From an uncultured Mucilaginibacter sp. (GTDB lineage Bacteria; Bacteroidota; Bacteroidia; Sphingobacteriales; Sphingobacteriaceae), in the NCBI RefSeq assembly GCF_946479965.1, contig NZ_CAMLHX010000049.1, positions 1 to 32,216 on the forward strand: 32,216 nucleotides of DNA, given 5' to 3'. Positions 23,864-32,216 of this stretch are shown here, piece after piece. Each line of letters opens with the position of its first letter. The stretch's first letter is position 1. A program made the translations under genes and the position numbers. The notes beneath the pieces were generated by a model. The model saw only the letters and a list, made by a program, of their open reading frames with translations, did no database searches and had not been told where the DNA came from.

Positions 23864-26242
23864 TTATGCTGAACAAGTAACGCAGCCTTCTTCCATCGAG
23901 CAGGTTGGGCCGGCAGGTATCTCGTCTTCCACTTGTTGCACTACCGCTGGTATAACAGGATCCATGTTTTTACCACCCTGATTCTCAACAGTAAATTTAA
24001 CCGCTTGCGAAGCTGCTTGTGTACGCAGGTAGTACATACCTGTTTTTAAGCCTTTCTTCCATGCGTAGAAGTGCATTGAGGTTAATTTAGAAGCGTTTGG
24101 CGAATTGATGAACAGGTTAAGCGATTGCGACTGGCAAATATACGCGCCTCTGTCGGCAGCCATGTCTATAATATCACGCATTTTTATCTCCCACACAGTT
24201 TTGTACAGATCTTTTAATTCCTGTGGTATTTCGGCAATATCCTGTACAGAGCCATTGGCAGTTATAATTTTATCCTTCATCGCGTTATCCCATAAGCCAC
24301 GGTTCACTAAATCGCGTAGCAGGTGTTTGTTTACGATGATGAATTCGCCGCTTAATACACGGCGAGTGTAAATGTTTGAGGTATATGGTTCAAAACATTC
24401 GTTGTTACCCAATATTTGCGATGTTGACGCGGTAGGCATTGGCGCTACCAATAAAGAGTTCCGCACACCATGGTTCATTACATCTAAACGCAGGTTTTCC
24501 CAATCCCAACGGCCACTGGTTGGTTTAACATTCCAAAGATCAAACTGGAACTGGCCCTTTGATAATGGCGACCCTTGAAAGGTTGCGTAAGGGCCTTCCT
24601 TTATGGCCAGGTCTTTTGATGCCGTCATGGCAGCAAAATAGATAGTCTCAAATATCTCTATATTCAGTTGCTTAGCCTCCGGGCTTTCAAACGGCATACG
24701 TAGCAGGATGAAAGCATCAGCCAAACCTTGCACACCTAAACCAATTGGGCGATGTCTTAAGTTTGATGTACGGGCCTCTTCTACCGGGTAATAATTGTTA
24801 TCAATTATCTTATTCAGGTTAATTGCAGCCTGATAAGTTACTTCATACAATTTTTCGTGATCGAATTTGCCTTCACGAACGTAACGTGGTAACGCCAGTG
24901 AAGCCAAGTTACAAACCGCTATCTCGTCAGCCGAAGTGTATTCTAAAATCTCGGTACAAAGGTTAGAGCTTTTTATAGTCCCTAAATTTTGCTGATTTGA
25001 TTTAGCATTAGCAGCATCCTTGTATAATAAGTATGGCGTACCGGTTTCTACCTGGGCATCCAACACGGCAAACCAAAGTTCCTGCGCTTTTACGGTTTTG
25101 CGGGCGCGGCCCTCTTTCTCGTATTTCTTGTAAAGTTTTTCAAATTCTTTACCATGACAATCAGCTAAACCAGGTGCTTCATGTGGACAGAACAAACTCC
25201 AATCCTCATTAGCCTCAACACGTTGCATAAACAAGTCGCTCACCCAAAGTGCATAGAATAAATCGCGGGCACGCATTTCTTCTTTACCATGGTTTTTACG
25301 AAGGTCAAGGAATTCAAATATATCTGCATGCCAAGGCTCTAAATAAATAGCGAAAGCGCCTTTACGTTTGCCACCACCCTGGTCAACATAACGGGCAGTA
25401 TCATTAAAAACACGCAGCATTGGGATAATACCGTTGCTGGTACCATTAGTACCACTGATGTATGAGCCGGTAGCACGTACATTATGTATGCTTAAGCCGA
25501 TGCCGCCTGCGCTTTGTGATATTTTGGCAGTTTGTTTAAGCGTATCATAAATACCTTCAATGCTGTCATCCTTCATGGTTAACAAAAAGCATGATGACAT
25601 TTGAGGTTTTGGTGTGCCTGAGTTAAATAAGGTTGGTGTAGCGTGTGTAAACCAACGCTCGCTCATCAGGTTATAGGTTTTGATAGCGCTTTCAATGTCT
25701 TCCTTGTGGATACCAACTGATACGCGCATAAACAAGTGCTGCGGGCGCTCGGCTATCTGGCCATCTAACTTTAACAGGTATGATTTTTCAAGCGTTTTAA
25801 AACCGAAATAGTCAAAGCCAAAATCGCGGTCGTAGATTATGCTACTATCCAGCTCCTCAGCATTCTTTTGGATGATCTCGTGGATATCGTCGGCTAAAAG
25901 AGACGCATTTTTGCCGGTTTTAGGATCCACGTATTCATAAAGCAGTTTCATTGTTTCAGAGAACGACTTTATAGTATTTTTATGCAGATTGGATACCGCA
26001 ATACGCGATGCCAGCAAAGCATAATCAGGATGTTTTGTAGTAAGTGATGCGGCCGTCTCGGCAGCAAGGTTATCCAGTTCAGATGTGGTTACCCCATCAA
26101 ATAAACCTTCAATTACTTTCTTTGCAACGTCTATTGGGTCAACCAGTGCCGGGTTTAAACCATAGCATAGCTTCTCTATACGTGCGGTGATCTTGTCAAA
26201 TTTTACCGACTCTTTTTTTCCGTCTCTTTTTACTACAAACAT
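23864..26242 (-). CDS. nrdA: Class I ribonucleoside-diphosphate reductase, alpha subunit
   Basis: The 792-residue subunit reduces ribonucleoside diphosphates to deoxy forms. An N-terminal ATP cone (residues 1-90, starting [17 protein letters not shown]) gives allosteric activity control. Active-site cysteines are Cys218 (SSCFLL) and Cys444 (AVCNLAS), with the radical site NLCTE (Asn427, Cys429, Glu431), matching E. coli Cys225, Cys462, Asn437, Cys439 and Glu441. The tail ends CVTCSA, giving the redox pair Cys787/Cys790. It follows nrdB by 67 nt in one operon, in the B-A order. A strong terminator closes the operon. Confidence 0.97.
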   Translation of the reverse strand: MFVVKRDGKKESVKFDKITARIEKLCYGLNPALVDPIDVAKKVIEGLFDGVTTSELDNLAAETAASLTTKHPDYALLASRIAVSNLHKNTIKSFSETMKLLYEYVDPKTGKNASLLADDIHEIIQKNAEELDSSIIYDRDFGFDYFGFKTLEKSYLLKLDGQIAERPQHLFMRVSVGIHKEDIESAIKTYNLMSERWFTHATPTLFNSGTPKPQMSSCFLLTMKDDSIEGIYDTLKQTAKISQSAGGIGLSIHNVRATGSYISGTNGTSNGIIPMLRVFNDTARYVDQGGGKRKGAFAIYLEPWHADIFEFLDLRKNHGKEEMRARDLFYALWVSDLFMQRVEANEDWSLFCPHEAPGLADCHGKEFEKLYKKYEKEGRARKTVKAQELWFAVLDAQVETGTPYLLYKDAANAKSNQQNLGTIKSSNLCTEILEYTSADEIAVCNLASLALPRYVREGKFDHEKLYEVTYQAAINLNKIIDNNYYPVEEARTSNLRHRPIGLGVQGLADAFILLRMPFESPEAKQLNIEIFETIYFAAMTASKDLAIKEGPYATFQGSPLSKGQFQFDLWNVKPTSGRWDWENLRLDVMNHGVRNSLLVAPMPTASTSQILGNNECFEPYTSNIYTRRVLSGEFIIVNKHLLRDLVNRGLWDNAMKDKIITANGSVQDIAEIPQELKDLYKTVWEIKMRDIIDMAADRGAYICQSQSLNLFINSPNASKLTSMHFYAWKKGLKTGMYYLRTQAASQAVKFTVENQGGKNMDPVIPAVVQQVEDEIPAGPTCSMEEGCVTCSA

Positions 26243-26309
26243 GCCAGTGAACAGTTAATGGTGAATATTTTTTTCTCTTAATTTATATATCTTGGTTGTA
26301 GGTCTCTTT

Positions 26310-27281
26310 TTAAAAATCCTCGTCAAGCGAGAATGATTTACTTTCCTGGTTATTTAATACCCCGCTTTTTTGGTAATCGCCTACACGTTTCTCAAAGAAG
26401 TTTGTTTTGCCTTGCAGGGATATCATCTCCATAAAATCAAACGGATTGCTTGCACCGTACACTTTGTCATAACCCAGTTCGCCTAACCATCTGTCGGCTA
26501 CAAACTCAATATACTGGCTCATTAGTTTAGCGTTCATGCCAATTAAGCTAACCGGCAATGCATCGCTTATAAATTCTTTTTCAATTTCAACAGCGTCAGT
26601 TATAATGGCCGTTGCTGCTTCTTTCGATAGTTTGGTTTCCAACATGCGGTATAACAAACAGGCAAACTCGCAATGCATACCTTCATCACGGGATATTAAC
26701 TCGTTGCTAAAAGTAAGGCCCGGCATTAAGCCGCGTTTTTTTAACCAGAATATTGAACAGAAACTACCCGAGAAGAAGATCCCCTCAACCGCCGCGAAAG
26801 CAATTAATCGCTCGGCAAAGCTGCCGTTGTTTATCCAACGCAAGGCCCACTCAGCTTTTTTACCTACGCATGGTACGGTATCAATAGCGTGGAACAGACG
26901 GTCTTTTTCAGCAGGGTCTTTAATATAAGTATCAATTAATAAAGCATAGGTCTCTGAGTGGATGTTCTCCATCATTATCTGGAAACCATAAAAGCAGCGC
27001 GCCTCGGGCAATTGCACTTCGCTCATAAAGTTAACCGCCAGGTTTTCGTTAACTATACCATCGCTTGCCGCAAAAAAAGCAAGCACATGCGAAATGAAGT
27101 GACGCTCGCCATCGTTCATGTTCTCCCAGTGTTTCATGTCGTCAGAAAGATCGATCTCTTCTGCCGTCCAGAAACTGGCTTCACATTTTTTGTACATTTC
27201 CCAAATGGCGGGATACTTAATAGGAAGAATAACAAATCTGTCTTTATTCTCCCTTAGTAATACTTCGTTTTCCTGGCTCAT
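26310..27281 (-). CDS. nrdB: Class Ia ribonucleoside-diphosphate reductase, beta subunit
   Basis: The 323-residue subunit houses the diiron-tyrosyl radical cofactor. Metal ligands can be placed at Asp44 (EIDLSD), Glu105 and His108 (MMENIHSE), Glu166 (AVEGIFF), Glu200 and His203 (DEGMHCE). Tyr112, seven residues after Glu105, matches the radical tyrosine Tyr122 of E. coli, so this is a tyrosyl-radical (class Ia) type rather than Mn/Fe class Ic. It is the first gene of nrdB-nrdA. The 396-nt upstream region may contain a structured leader; no NrdR boxes were recognised. Confidence 0.96.
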   Translation of the reverse strand: MSQENEVLLRENKDRFVILPIKYPAIWEMYKKCEASFWTAEEIDLSDDMKHWENMNDGERHFISHVLAFFAASDGIVNENLAVNFMSEVQLPEARCFYGFQIMMENIHSETYALLIDTYIKDPAEKDRLFHAIDTVPCVGKKAEWALRWINNGSFAERLIAFAAVEGIFFSGSFCSIFWLKKRGLMPGLTFSNELISRDEGMHCEFACLLYRMLETKLSKEAATAIITDAVEIEKEFISDALPVSLIGMNAKLMSQYIEFVADRWLGELGYDKVYGASNPFDFMEMISLQGKTNFFEKRVGDYQKSGVLNNQESKSFSLDEDF

Positions 27282-27310
27282 TCCCTTTTCGTTTTTACCC
27301 GTTTAACCGT

Positions 27311-27380
27311 TTTTTAAAAGTCGACACAGCATCGACCGCTTTCTGTTTTATTAAAAAGCGGATGGACTTTCCTTTTTAAA
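27311..27380 (-). ncRNA. Candidate structured 5' leader of nrdB mRNA
   Basis: Read on the minus strand, three pairings can form: CCGCUUU with AAAGCGG (positions 27361-27336), GUCGA with UCGAC (27336-27320), and an enclosing AAAGUC with GACUUU (about 27370-27316). The last shares three bases with the second hairpin, so they might be alternative folds. It begins about 30 nt before the nrdB start. No known riboswitch motif was recognised. Confidence 0.3.
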
Positions 27381-27483
27381 ATGTTCTGTGTGTGGTTCCT
27401 TCAGCTTTATCTTTGGTTAACCCATGATTTACATTGAGTTAACGTTTCAGTAGCTTTAAATCAATATCGCTGTTGGACAGAAA

Positions 27484-27491
27484 CAAATTTA
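27484..27491 (-). promoter_or_regulatory. Candidate -7 box (TAAATTTG, minus strand) for nrdBA
   Basis: Exact TAnnTTTG match about 200 nt upstream of nrdB, which would give a leader that includes the putative folded element. No clear -33 TTTG. Confidence 0.3.
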
Positions 27492-27677
27492 ACAGAGTAA
27501 CCAATTGGTAATACATCCAAGTTTTTAACAATACCCCTACTTATAAACATTTTGGTGGCATATTTCCTCACATTTTGCGTTTAAAACTTTTTTATTTTTT
27601 TTAAAACAACACCAATAAATAACCGTATTGATTAACCTTTAACCAACAACACTTTTAGGAATACAGTCTGATACTGT

Positions 27678-28040
27678 TTAGTTTGCGGGAACAAATTTCA
27701 TGGACAGCGAATTAACGCAATGGCGAACGTTCTTTGGCGTTAAATATTCGCCCTCAAAAACGTGCCCCAGGTGGGCGCCGCAGTTAGCGCAAACAATTTC
27801 TACCCGTCGTCCGTCGGCATCAGGTACGCGTTTTACTGCTTCCGGAATTTCATCGTCAAAACTAGGCCAACCGCAGTGCGATTCAAATTTTGATTCGGAT
27901 GTATAAAGCGGGGTATCACAGCGTTTGCAAACGTATAAGCCTTGTGCCTTGTTATTTAAAAGTGCGCCGGTAAAAGGCCGCTCTGTGCCTTTGTGTAATA
28001 TTATATATTCTTCGTCGGGTGTTAATTTATTGTATTCCAT
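27678..28040 (-). CDS. msrB: Peptide-methionine (R)-S-oxide reductase
   Basis: The 120-residue enzyme repairs R-methionine sulfoxide in proteins. Zinc is held by two CxxC pairs (CKRC, Cys38/Cys41, and CANC, Cys84/Cys87). The catalytic cysteine is Cys108 in RHCVNSLSM, and Cys56 in SHCGWPSF is a likely recycling cysteine. It has no signal peptide, so it is cytoplasmic, and no MsrA fusion. Length is typical of a stand-alone MsrB. Its leader carries a short repetitive run of AGTGA units. Confidence 0.95.
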   Translation of the reverse strand: MEYNKLTPDEEYIILHKGTERPFTGALLNNKAQGLYVCKRCDTPLYTSESKFESHCGWPSFDDEIPEAVKRVPDADGRRVEIVCANCGAHLGHVFEGEYLTPKNVRHCVNSLSMKFVPAN

Positions 28041-28050
28041 TGTTTTAATT

Positions 28051-28082
28051 ATTGAGTGACTGAATTAGTGAATGAGTGATTT
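28051..28082. repeat. Short tandem-like run of (T)GAGTGA units
   Basis: Three spaced copies of a GTGA-containing unit (TGAGTGA, TTAGTGA, TGAGTGA) lie in the upstream region of msrB. It is low-complexity and probably of little functional weight. Confidence 0.35.
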
Positions 28083-28249
28083 ATTTCTCATCTACCTATA
28101 CAATATACGCATATAAATGCAACTGATTTTATGAAGAATGGTTTATTGACGTGAGGGTGACGGTTGGTAGTAGTGAACAGCTACGTGATTAATTGTCATT
28201 AACTGGTATGGAAAATATCAAGAATTTGCATCATCTTTAAAAATCAATT

Positions 28250-28771
28250 ATGAAGAACTTACTCATTTTATCAATCTTTATTGTCTGCAATCTACCTCAA
28301 AAAATTCACGAAGCGGAGACAGAGAGGCCTAATTACACAATAATCAAATTTAATCTGGAAAGGCATAATATGTATTTCGATGGCCCGGTACGGTCGGCTG
28401 CTTTATCCTCAGCTGAACTATCGACAATAAACGCTATGATCACTGAAAGAATCCTACAGTACAATAGCGAACGAAAAGAAGCGGCAATAAAGCAAGCTAA
28501 GAAATACGAAAACAAGCAAGCGAAATACCAATTGGAATACTACTTAGATCTGATAGGCCCGATAAAAAAATATTACAAACAAGTAGTTGTAGTCATTAAT
28601 AAGTCCGGTCAAAAGGAGGCTTTCATTAATTGCTTTTGTACAAAGCCAGAGAACGACTCATGGAAAAAGAGCATAGGTTTAGTTATGGATGGCGGAGCCT
28701 GTTATTTCAGCGTAAAGATAAATTTAACAACTCATTCGATTTTAGCATTCTATGTGAATGGTGTCGCTTGA
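28250..28771 (+). CDS. Putative exported protein of unknown function
   Basis: The 173-residue protein starts with a short hydrophobic stretch (NLLILSIFIVCNL, residues 3-15) that may be a signal peptide, although no clean cleavage site is visible. A lysine-rich helical middle (about residues 70-105) is followed by strands around VVVVINKSGQKEAFINCF and ACYFSVKINLT. Cys127 and Cys129 (NCFC) and Cys150 are of interest. I recognise no domain. It ends two nucleotides from the convergent acyltransferase gene. Confidence 0.6.
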   Translation: MKNLLILSIFIVCNLPQKIHEAETERPNYTIIKFNLERHNMYFDGPVRSAALSSAELSTINAMITERILQYNSERKEAAIKQAKKYENKQAKYQLEYYLDLIGPIKKYYKQVVVVINKSGQKEAFINCFCTKPENDSWKKSIGLVMDGGACYFSVKINLTTHSILAFYVNGVA

Positions 28772-28773
28772 TA

Positions 28774-30528
28774 TTAAAAATTCTGGGTCAACTTCTCCAT
28801 CATATCCTGCGGTATCTTTTCCAGGTCAAGTACCAGGAAGCCGTCCAGCGAGTCGGAGAATTTAGGATCGATATTAAAGCCAATGATCTTTGCATTCAAT
28901 CCGATATACTGCCTAAGCAACACAGGTACTTTCATATTTCGGGTTTCCACTTCTGATATCAGGCTGTCGAGGTTTTTGAATGTGTCCTCGCCGCTGTGCA
29001 ATACATCCGCATCTATCTTCGAGAAATTAACCTTAAACTTTTTACGCGGCTTAACTAACGCGGCCATCTCATTATCGAAATGATTCCGGTTGATGTAATC
29101 TACTATCAGCGATTTGGAAAATTTGGAGAAAGAGTTGCTGATACTTACCGGCCCAATTAAATACCGATAGCGAGGTTTATCAACTACAAACTTTATTACC
29201 CCCTTCCAAAGTAAAAACAGCGGCAAAGGTTTTAGCTGATATTCTTTCCTGATGAAGGACCTGCCCAATTCCAGGCTTCGATCAAGCACGTGTGTAAACC
29301 CCGACTTAATTTTAAACAGCTCATTTATATAAAATCCTTTTTTGCCGAAACTGTAAAATATCTCATCACCCAAGCCTATTCGGTAAGCACCTACTATCAT
29401 TCTGGCTTCCTTATCCCATATAAATAGGTGGTGATAATAAATATCGTATTCATTCAGATCGGTTGATTTGTTGGTACCCTCGCCTACCTCTCTAAAAGTG
29501 ATTTCACGCAGGCGGCCAATTTCACGAATGACGCAGGGAATATTAGCTGTAGGTGTTATAAAAACTTCATAGTTTTTTTCCGCCCAAATTAAATAATCAT
29601 CCCGCAGTTGACTAACCTCGCGTTCTAAAATGTCAGCATCAATAGCTTTAACTATCTCCTGCTGCTTTTTCCTTATTTTGAACAGCTTCCTTGGATTAAA
29701 AAGGCGCTTCTCATCCTCCAATCCTGTACCCAGAGCATAAGTTTTGGCGCGCAGAAAATTAAGCAGTTTTGTAGCATTGCCAGCATCAGGAATGTCCTGC
29801 ACTTTAATAGGTTTGCCAATACGCAGTTTGATGGTATGCCCCTGTTTGTTAAAAAGCTCAGACGGGAGTTTTGCGGTACGTAGCGTTGGGTGAATTAAAC
29901 TTAGCAGATTAAATAACAACCCGTTATTGCCATGGAAATAGATAGGTACAACCGGCACTTTTGATTTGGCAATGATCTTACCAACTACCGGATGCCATAT
30001 TCTATCTGTAACCTGTTGTTTATCAATTTTAAAGGTTGACACCTCCCCGGCCGGGAAAATGCCGATGGGCGTACCGTCAGCCAATAACTGTAATGTGTTT
30101 TTAATACCACTTATACTCGACGTATGTTCAACATTTTCAAATGGATTTACAGCGATAAAGTACTCGCTAAGGTTGGGTATCTTTTTTAAAATGAAATTGG
30201 CCATCAGCTTTGCGTCCGGCCGTACCATTAAAAGCATTTTTAATAACACTAATCCTTCTATACCACCGTACGGATGATTAGCGATGGCAATAAAGCTTCC
30301 CTTGCGTGGTATATGTCTTAGATCTTTTTCATTAAACTCTATTTCAACGCCGCAACCTTTTAAAATAGCGTCAATAAACTCAATGCCCTGTTTTGGCTGC
30401 GCATCGGCAAACAAACTGTTCACCTGGTTTATCTTCATTACTTCCATCAGGAATGCGGCAAGGCCCGGCATTTTCAATTTGTCAAGTCCGGTAGCTTTTG
30501 CAAATTCCTCGGTAGTTATTATTTTCAT
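28774..30528 (-). CDS. OlsF/GlsF-like bifunctional acyltransferase (PlsC + GNAT fusion)
   Basis: The 584-residue protein has an N-terminal PlsC-type domain (about residues 70-270) with the histidine motif NHPYGGIEG (His85, HX5E at Glu91) and the FPAGEVS block (158-164). The C-terminal GNAT domain (about 310-560) carries YEVFITPT, VIREIGRLREITFREVGEG and FIWDKEARMIVGAYRIG, typical of the N-acyltransferases OlsB/GlsB. In OlsF the C-terminal part N-acylates an amino acid and the N-terminal part adds the second acyl chain. The product could be ornithine, glycine or another aminolipid; the sequence does not decide. No signal peptide; likely membrane-associated from the cytoplasm. Confidence 0.85.
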   Translation of the reverse strand: MKIITTEEFAKATGLDKLKMPGLAAFLMEVMKINQVNSLFADAQPKQGIEFIDAILKGCGVEIEFNEKDLRHIPRKGSFIAIANHPYGGIEGLVLLKMLLMVRPDAKLMANFILKKIPNLSEYFIAVNPFENVEHTSSISGIKNTLQLLADGTPIGIFPAGEVSTFKIDKQQVTDRIWHPVVGKIIAKSKVPVVPIYFHGNNGLLFNLLSLIHPTLRTAKLPSELFNKQGHTIKLRIGKPIKVQDIPDAGNATKLLNFLRAKTYALGTGLEDEKRLFNPRKLFKIRKKQQEIVKAIDADILEREVSQLRDDYLIWAEKNYEVFITPTANIPCVIREIGRLREITFREVGEGTNKSTDLNEYDIYYHHLFIWDKEARMIVGAYRIGLGDEIFYSFGKKGFYINELFKIKSGFTHVLDRSLELGRSFIRKEYQLKPLPLFLLWKGVIKFVVDKPRYRYLIGPVSISNSFSKFSKSLIVDYINRNHFDNEMAALVKPRKKFKVNFSKIDADVLHSGEDTFKNLDSLISEVETRNMKVPVLLRQYIGLNAKIIGFNIDPKFSDSLDGFLVLDLEKIPQDMMEKLTQNF

Positions 30529-30565
30529 TTTTAAATCGCTAATTTAACAGCTGCTTACCTAAATC

Positions 30566-31222
30566 ATGAAGCAACGCATAACCAACTATTTTTCCATCAC
30601 CAAAAAAGAATGGAACGGCGCTGTGGTGCTGGTTGTAGCTATATTGCTGGTTTTGGCTGCGCCATATGTTTATCAAAAGCTGCACAAAGATAAACCAATA
30701 AACTTTAAAGAGTTTGATAAAGCGGCGGCAACACTTACCACTATAGAGAAAAAAACAAGTATAAATACAGGCAAAAGCAAGCCATCAGCATTTGCTTACC
30801 CCTCGAATAAATTAAAGCTGGGCGAAACCGTAGAACTTAATACCGCGGATACCATTTCGCTTATCCGGGTACATGGTATCGGACCCTCATTTGCACGGCG
30901 CATTGTTAAATACCGCAAACAACTTGGCGGGTTTATAAACAAGGAGCAATTGAAAGAAGTATATGGTCTTGATGCGGAAAAATACGCCGAGATAAATGAT
31001 GAAATTCGGATTGACCCGTCGCTGGTTAAGAAGCTCGCCATTAACAATATTGATTTTGAGACCTTGCGACATTTCCCCTATCTTAGCTATAAGCAGGCCA
31101 ATGCGGTAATACAATATCGTGTGCAGCATGGTAATTATAGATCATTGAACGACATGCGCGATATCGCCCTTCTTAATGACAAAATTTTAAGTAAAATTGC
31201 ACCATACATCACTTTTAAATGA
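30566..31222 (+). CDS. Membrane-anchored helix-hairpin-helix (ComEA-like) protein
   Basis: The 218-residue protein has one membrane helix (about residues 18-36) after a short cytoplasmic N-terminus. Two helix-hairpin-helix domains follow. The first is at about 88-150 (VELNTADTISLIRVHGIGPS; the GIG hairpin is at 104-106) and the second at about 155-215 (LRHFPYLSYKQANAVIQYR). Single-pass ComEA-type proteins bind DNA during uptake in competent bacteria, but in this phylum the role is not settled. It overlaps apt by four nucleotides (ATGA) and so is translationally coupled to it. Confidence 0.85.
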   Translation: MKQRITNYFSITKKEWNGAVVLVVAILLVLAAPYVYQKLHKDKPINFKEFDKAAATLTTIEKKTSINTGKSKPSAFAYPSNKLKLGETVELNTADTISLIRVHGIGPSFARRIVKYRKQLGGFINKEQLKEVYGLDAEKYAEINDEIRIDPSLVKKLAINNIDFETLRHFPYLSYKQANAVIQYRVQHGNYRSLNDMRDIALLNDKILSKIAPYITFK

Positions 31223-31746
31223 TTGAACAACGAATTAAAGCGGCGATACGCGACATACCTGATTTCCCAAAACCGGGCATTGTATTTAAGGATATTACCA
31301 CCATTTTAAAGGACCCTGTTTTATGCGCCGATATAGTTGATGCCTTTGTTGAACTACTGAAAGATAAACAAATTGATGTAGTGGCAGGCGTAGAAAGTCG
31401 AGGGTTTTTATTTGGCCTTACACTGGCTAACCGTTTGGGAGTACCTTTCGTACCTGTACGCAAAGCAGGCAAATTACCTCACACTGTTAAACAGAAAACT
31501 TACAACCTGGAATACGGCAGCGCAGTAATCGAGATGCATATAGACGCTTTTGAACCCGGCGCAAATGTTCTGCTGCATGACGATCTGCTTGCTACCGGTG
31601 GCACAGTAACAGCTGCCAGTGAATTGATAAATGATCTGGGTGGCAAGGTATGCGGTTTTACTTTCGTAGTGGGCCTTGGATTTTTAAATGGTAAAGAGAA
31701 AATTGCGCCAATTAATCATGACATAATTGTGTTGGCAGAGTATTAA
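31219..31746 (+). CDS. apt: Adenine phosphoribosyltransferase
   Basis: The 175-residue cytoplasmic enzyme salvages adenine to AMP using PRPP. The PRPP loop DDLLATGGT lies at residues 121-129, and AGVESRGF (56-63) and the N-terminal IPDFPKPGIVFKDIT are family signatures. The length is normal. Its ATG overlaps the stop of the helix-hairpin-helix gene. A hairpin after the stop separates it from the convergent hpf gene. Confidence 0.96.
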   Translation: MIEQRIKAAIRDIPDFPKPGIVFKDITTILKDPVLCADIVDAFVELLKDKQIDVVAGVESRGFLFGLTLANRLGVPFVPVRKAGKLPHTVKQKTYNLEYGSAVIEMHIDAFEPGANVLLHDDLLATGGTVTAASELINDLGGKVCGFTFVVGLGFLNGKEKIAPINHDIIVLAEY

Positions 31747-31750
31747 GCAT

Positions 31751-31780
31751 AAAAAAAGCGCTCCGGTTTCGGAGCGCCTT
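31751..31780. terminator. Terminator between apt and hpf
   Basis: GCGCTCCG and CGGAGCGC form a perfect 8-bp stem with a GTTT loop. Leftward (for hpf) it ends in seven T; rightward the tail CTTATCG is poor. So it mainly serves hpf, although both genes end here. Confidence 0.8.
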
Positions 31781-31799
31781 ATCGTCATATATCGTTTTG

Positions 31800-32147
31800 T
31801 TAATATTCTTCTTCGGTTGAAGTCAGAACTGCTTTTCTAACCTCCTGTGCTGCTATTTCTTTCTTTGTTTTATGCTTGGCTATTTGCTTGCGCAGGCTTT
31901 CAATAGCCAGATCGGTTGCCTCTTCAAAAGTTTTGCATTGCTCTTTAGCAAATATGGTATTGCCAGGCAAATGCAGTTTTATTTCTGCAATTTTATTTGC
32001 TTCATGTTCTACATTTTCCAACTTTAAATAAACTTCCCCGTTTATAATGTTATCAAAAAAGGTATCCAGCTTATCAGCCTTCTTCTGTATAAATGCCAAT
32101 AAATTTTTGTCTGCATTAAAATGAATTGATTGCACTGTAATTTTCAT
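31800..32147 (-). CDS. hpf: Ribosome hibernation/associated inhibitor, short HPF/RaiA type
   Basis: The 115-residue protein binds the 30S subunit near the decoding centre and stops translation in slow growth. The ferredoxin-like fold MKITVQSIHFNADKNLLAFI, KADKLDTFF, GEVYLKLE and TFEEATDLAIESLRKQIAKH is intact, with a lysine-rich helix near the end. It lacks the C-terminal dimerisation domain of long HPF. A perfect AAGGAGG stands 4 nt before the ATG. It follows the end of xerC by 12 nt, the synteny common in this phylum. Confidence 0.93.
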   Translation of the reverse strand: MKITVQSIHFNADKNLLAFIQKKADKLDTFFDNIINGEVYLKLENVEHEANKIAEIKLHLPGNTIFAKEQCKTFEEATDLAIESLRKQIAKHKTKKEIAAQEVRKAVLTSTEEEY

Positions 32148-32151
32148 GGTT

Positions 32152-32158
32152 CCTCCTT
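32152..32158 (-). promoter_or_regulatory. Strong Shine-Dalgarno (AAGGAGG) of hpf
   Basis: The sequence AAGGAGG lies 4 nt before the hpf ATG, a full complement to the 16S 3' end. None of the other starts in this window shows a comparable match, consistent with the phylum's usual independence from Shine-Dalgarno. Confidence 0.75.
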
Positions 32159-32159
32159 T

Positions 32160-32216
32160 TTATGCCTTTGGATGGGCGAGTTTATAAATAGACTTTAATC
32201 TTTCAACTGAATTATG
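32160..32216 (-). CDS. xerC: Tyrosine recombinase XerC, C-terminal end (partial, cut by the window edge)
   Basis: Reading leftward from the edge, 18 codons give HNSVERLKSIYKLAHPKA and a TAA. This matches the usual C-terminal end of XerC-type site-specific recombinases of Bacteroidota (HTSxERLK followed by YxxAHPxA), which resolve chromosome dimers at dif. The catalytic residues lie outside the window. Position next to hpf fits the conserved xerC-hpf order. Confidence 0.7.
   Translation of the reverse strand, partial: HNSVERLKSIYKLAHPKA

Larger units (their letters stand above)
27282..27677. other. nrdB upstream region, long leader candidate
   Basis: This 396-nt gap between msrB and nrdB holds no protein gene. 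It contains the putative folded element at 27311-27380, a promoter-like box at 27484-27491, and an AT-rich run near 27580-27610. NrdR-type ACACTATATATAGTGT boxes were looked for and not found by eye. Confidence 0.45.

Noticed and set aside
23864..27281. Class Ic (Mn/Fe) ribonucleotide reductase
   Set aside because: The beta subunit keeps the radical tyrosine (Tyr112), where class Ic has phenylalanine.
27282..27677. NrdR boxes or a cobalamin riboswitch before nrdB
   Set aside because: No ACACTATATATAGTGT-type sites or conserved B12-box (GCCACTG) was seen on the minus strand.
28051..28082. CRISPR-like or VNTR repeat upstream of msrB
   Set aside because: Units are short, irregular and without spacers; only three imperfect copies.

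Overview
The window looks like chromosomal DNA from a Bacteroidota member, most likely family Sphingobacteriaceae (Mucilaginibacter/Pedobacter type). This rests on protein character (Bacteroidota-style RsmF-like methylase, GH130, fused PlsC-GNAT aminolipid synthase, nrdB-nrdA order, xerC-hpf neighbourhood), near-absence of Shine-Dalgarno sequences, several TAnnTTTG boxes of the Bacteroidota sigma-A type, and hairpin repeats of a kind I associate with these genomes. The genus is inferred, not shown. Most of the window is ordinary housekeeping DNA. I see no phage, insertion sequence, CRISPR array, rRNA or complete tRNA.

Layout. 1-398 is non-coding. 399-4788 (+) holds an RsmF-like rRNA m5C methyltransferase, a secreted ThuA protein, a COG2509-type FAD oxidoreductase and a DinB-fold protein. 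4801-6361 holds a leftward ECF sigma factor, a Cys/His-rich membrane protein and an HMA-like small protein, with related hairpin repeats at both ends. 6423-8972 has a CoA-binding protein, a lipoprotein and a secreted alpha/beta hydrolase. 9009-10122 (-) is a second ECF sigma factor overlapping a multi-pass membrane protein. 10285-10702 is a small membrane-protein gene broken by a one-base frameshift. 10733-14105 (-) has an unknown protein, a zinc-dependent phospholipase C-like protein and a GH130 enzyme.

14215-17060 (+) carries an alpha/beta hydrolase, a membrane GT2 glycosyltransferase and IspH, suggesting isoprenoid or carotenoid chemistry. An A-type Fe-S carrier faces them. 17588-19670 (+) is a membrane-anchored unknown plus a stand-alone methylmalonyl-CoA mutase catalytic subunit. 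dnaA follows (20005-21432). 21537-23641 (-) is a run of small, poorly characterised genes. 23864-27281 (-) encodes class Ia ribonucleotide reductase (nrdB then nrdA) with a long, possibly structured leader. Then come msrB, a secreted unknown, an OlsF/GlsF-like bifunctional acyltransferase, a helix-hairpin-helix protein overlapping apt, and hpf preceded by the last 18 codons of xerC.

Points most worth following: two sigma-factor modules whose membrane partners do not look like known anti-sigma factors; a strong Shine-Dalgarno in front of hpf in an organism that otherwise lacks them; two promoter boxes placed so that rsmF-like and ispH mRNAs would be leaderless; a candidate structured leader on nrdB; and the frameshifted membrane gene. 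No clearly new defence or mobile system was found.
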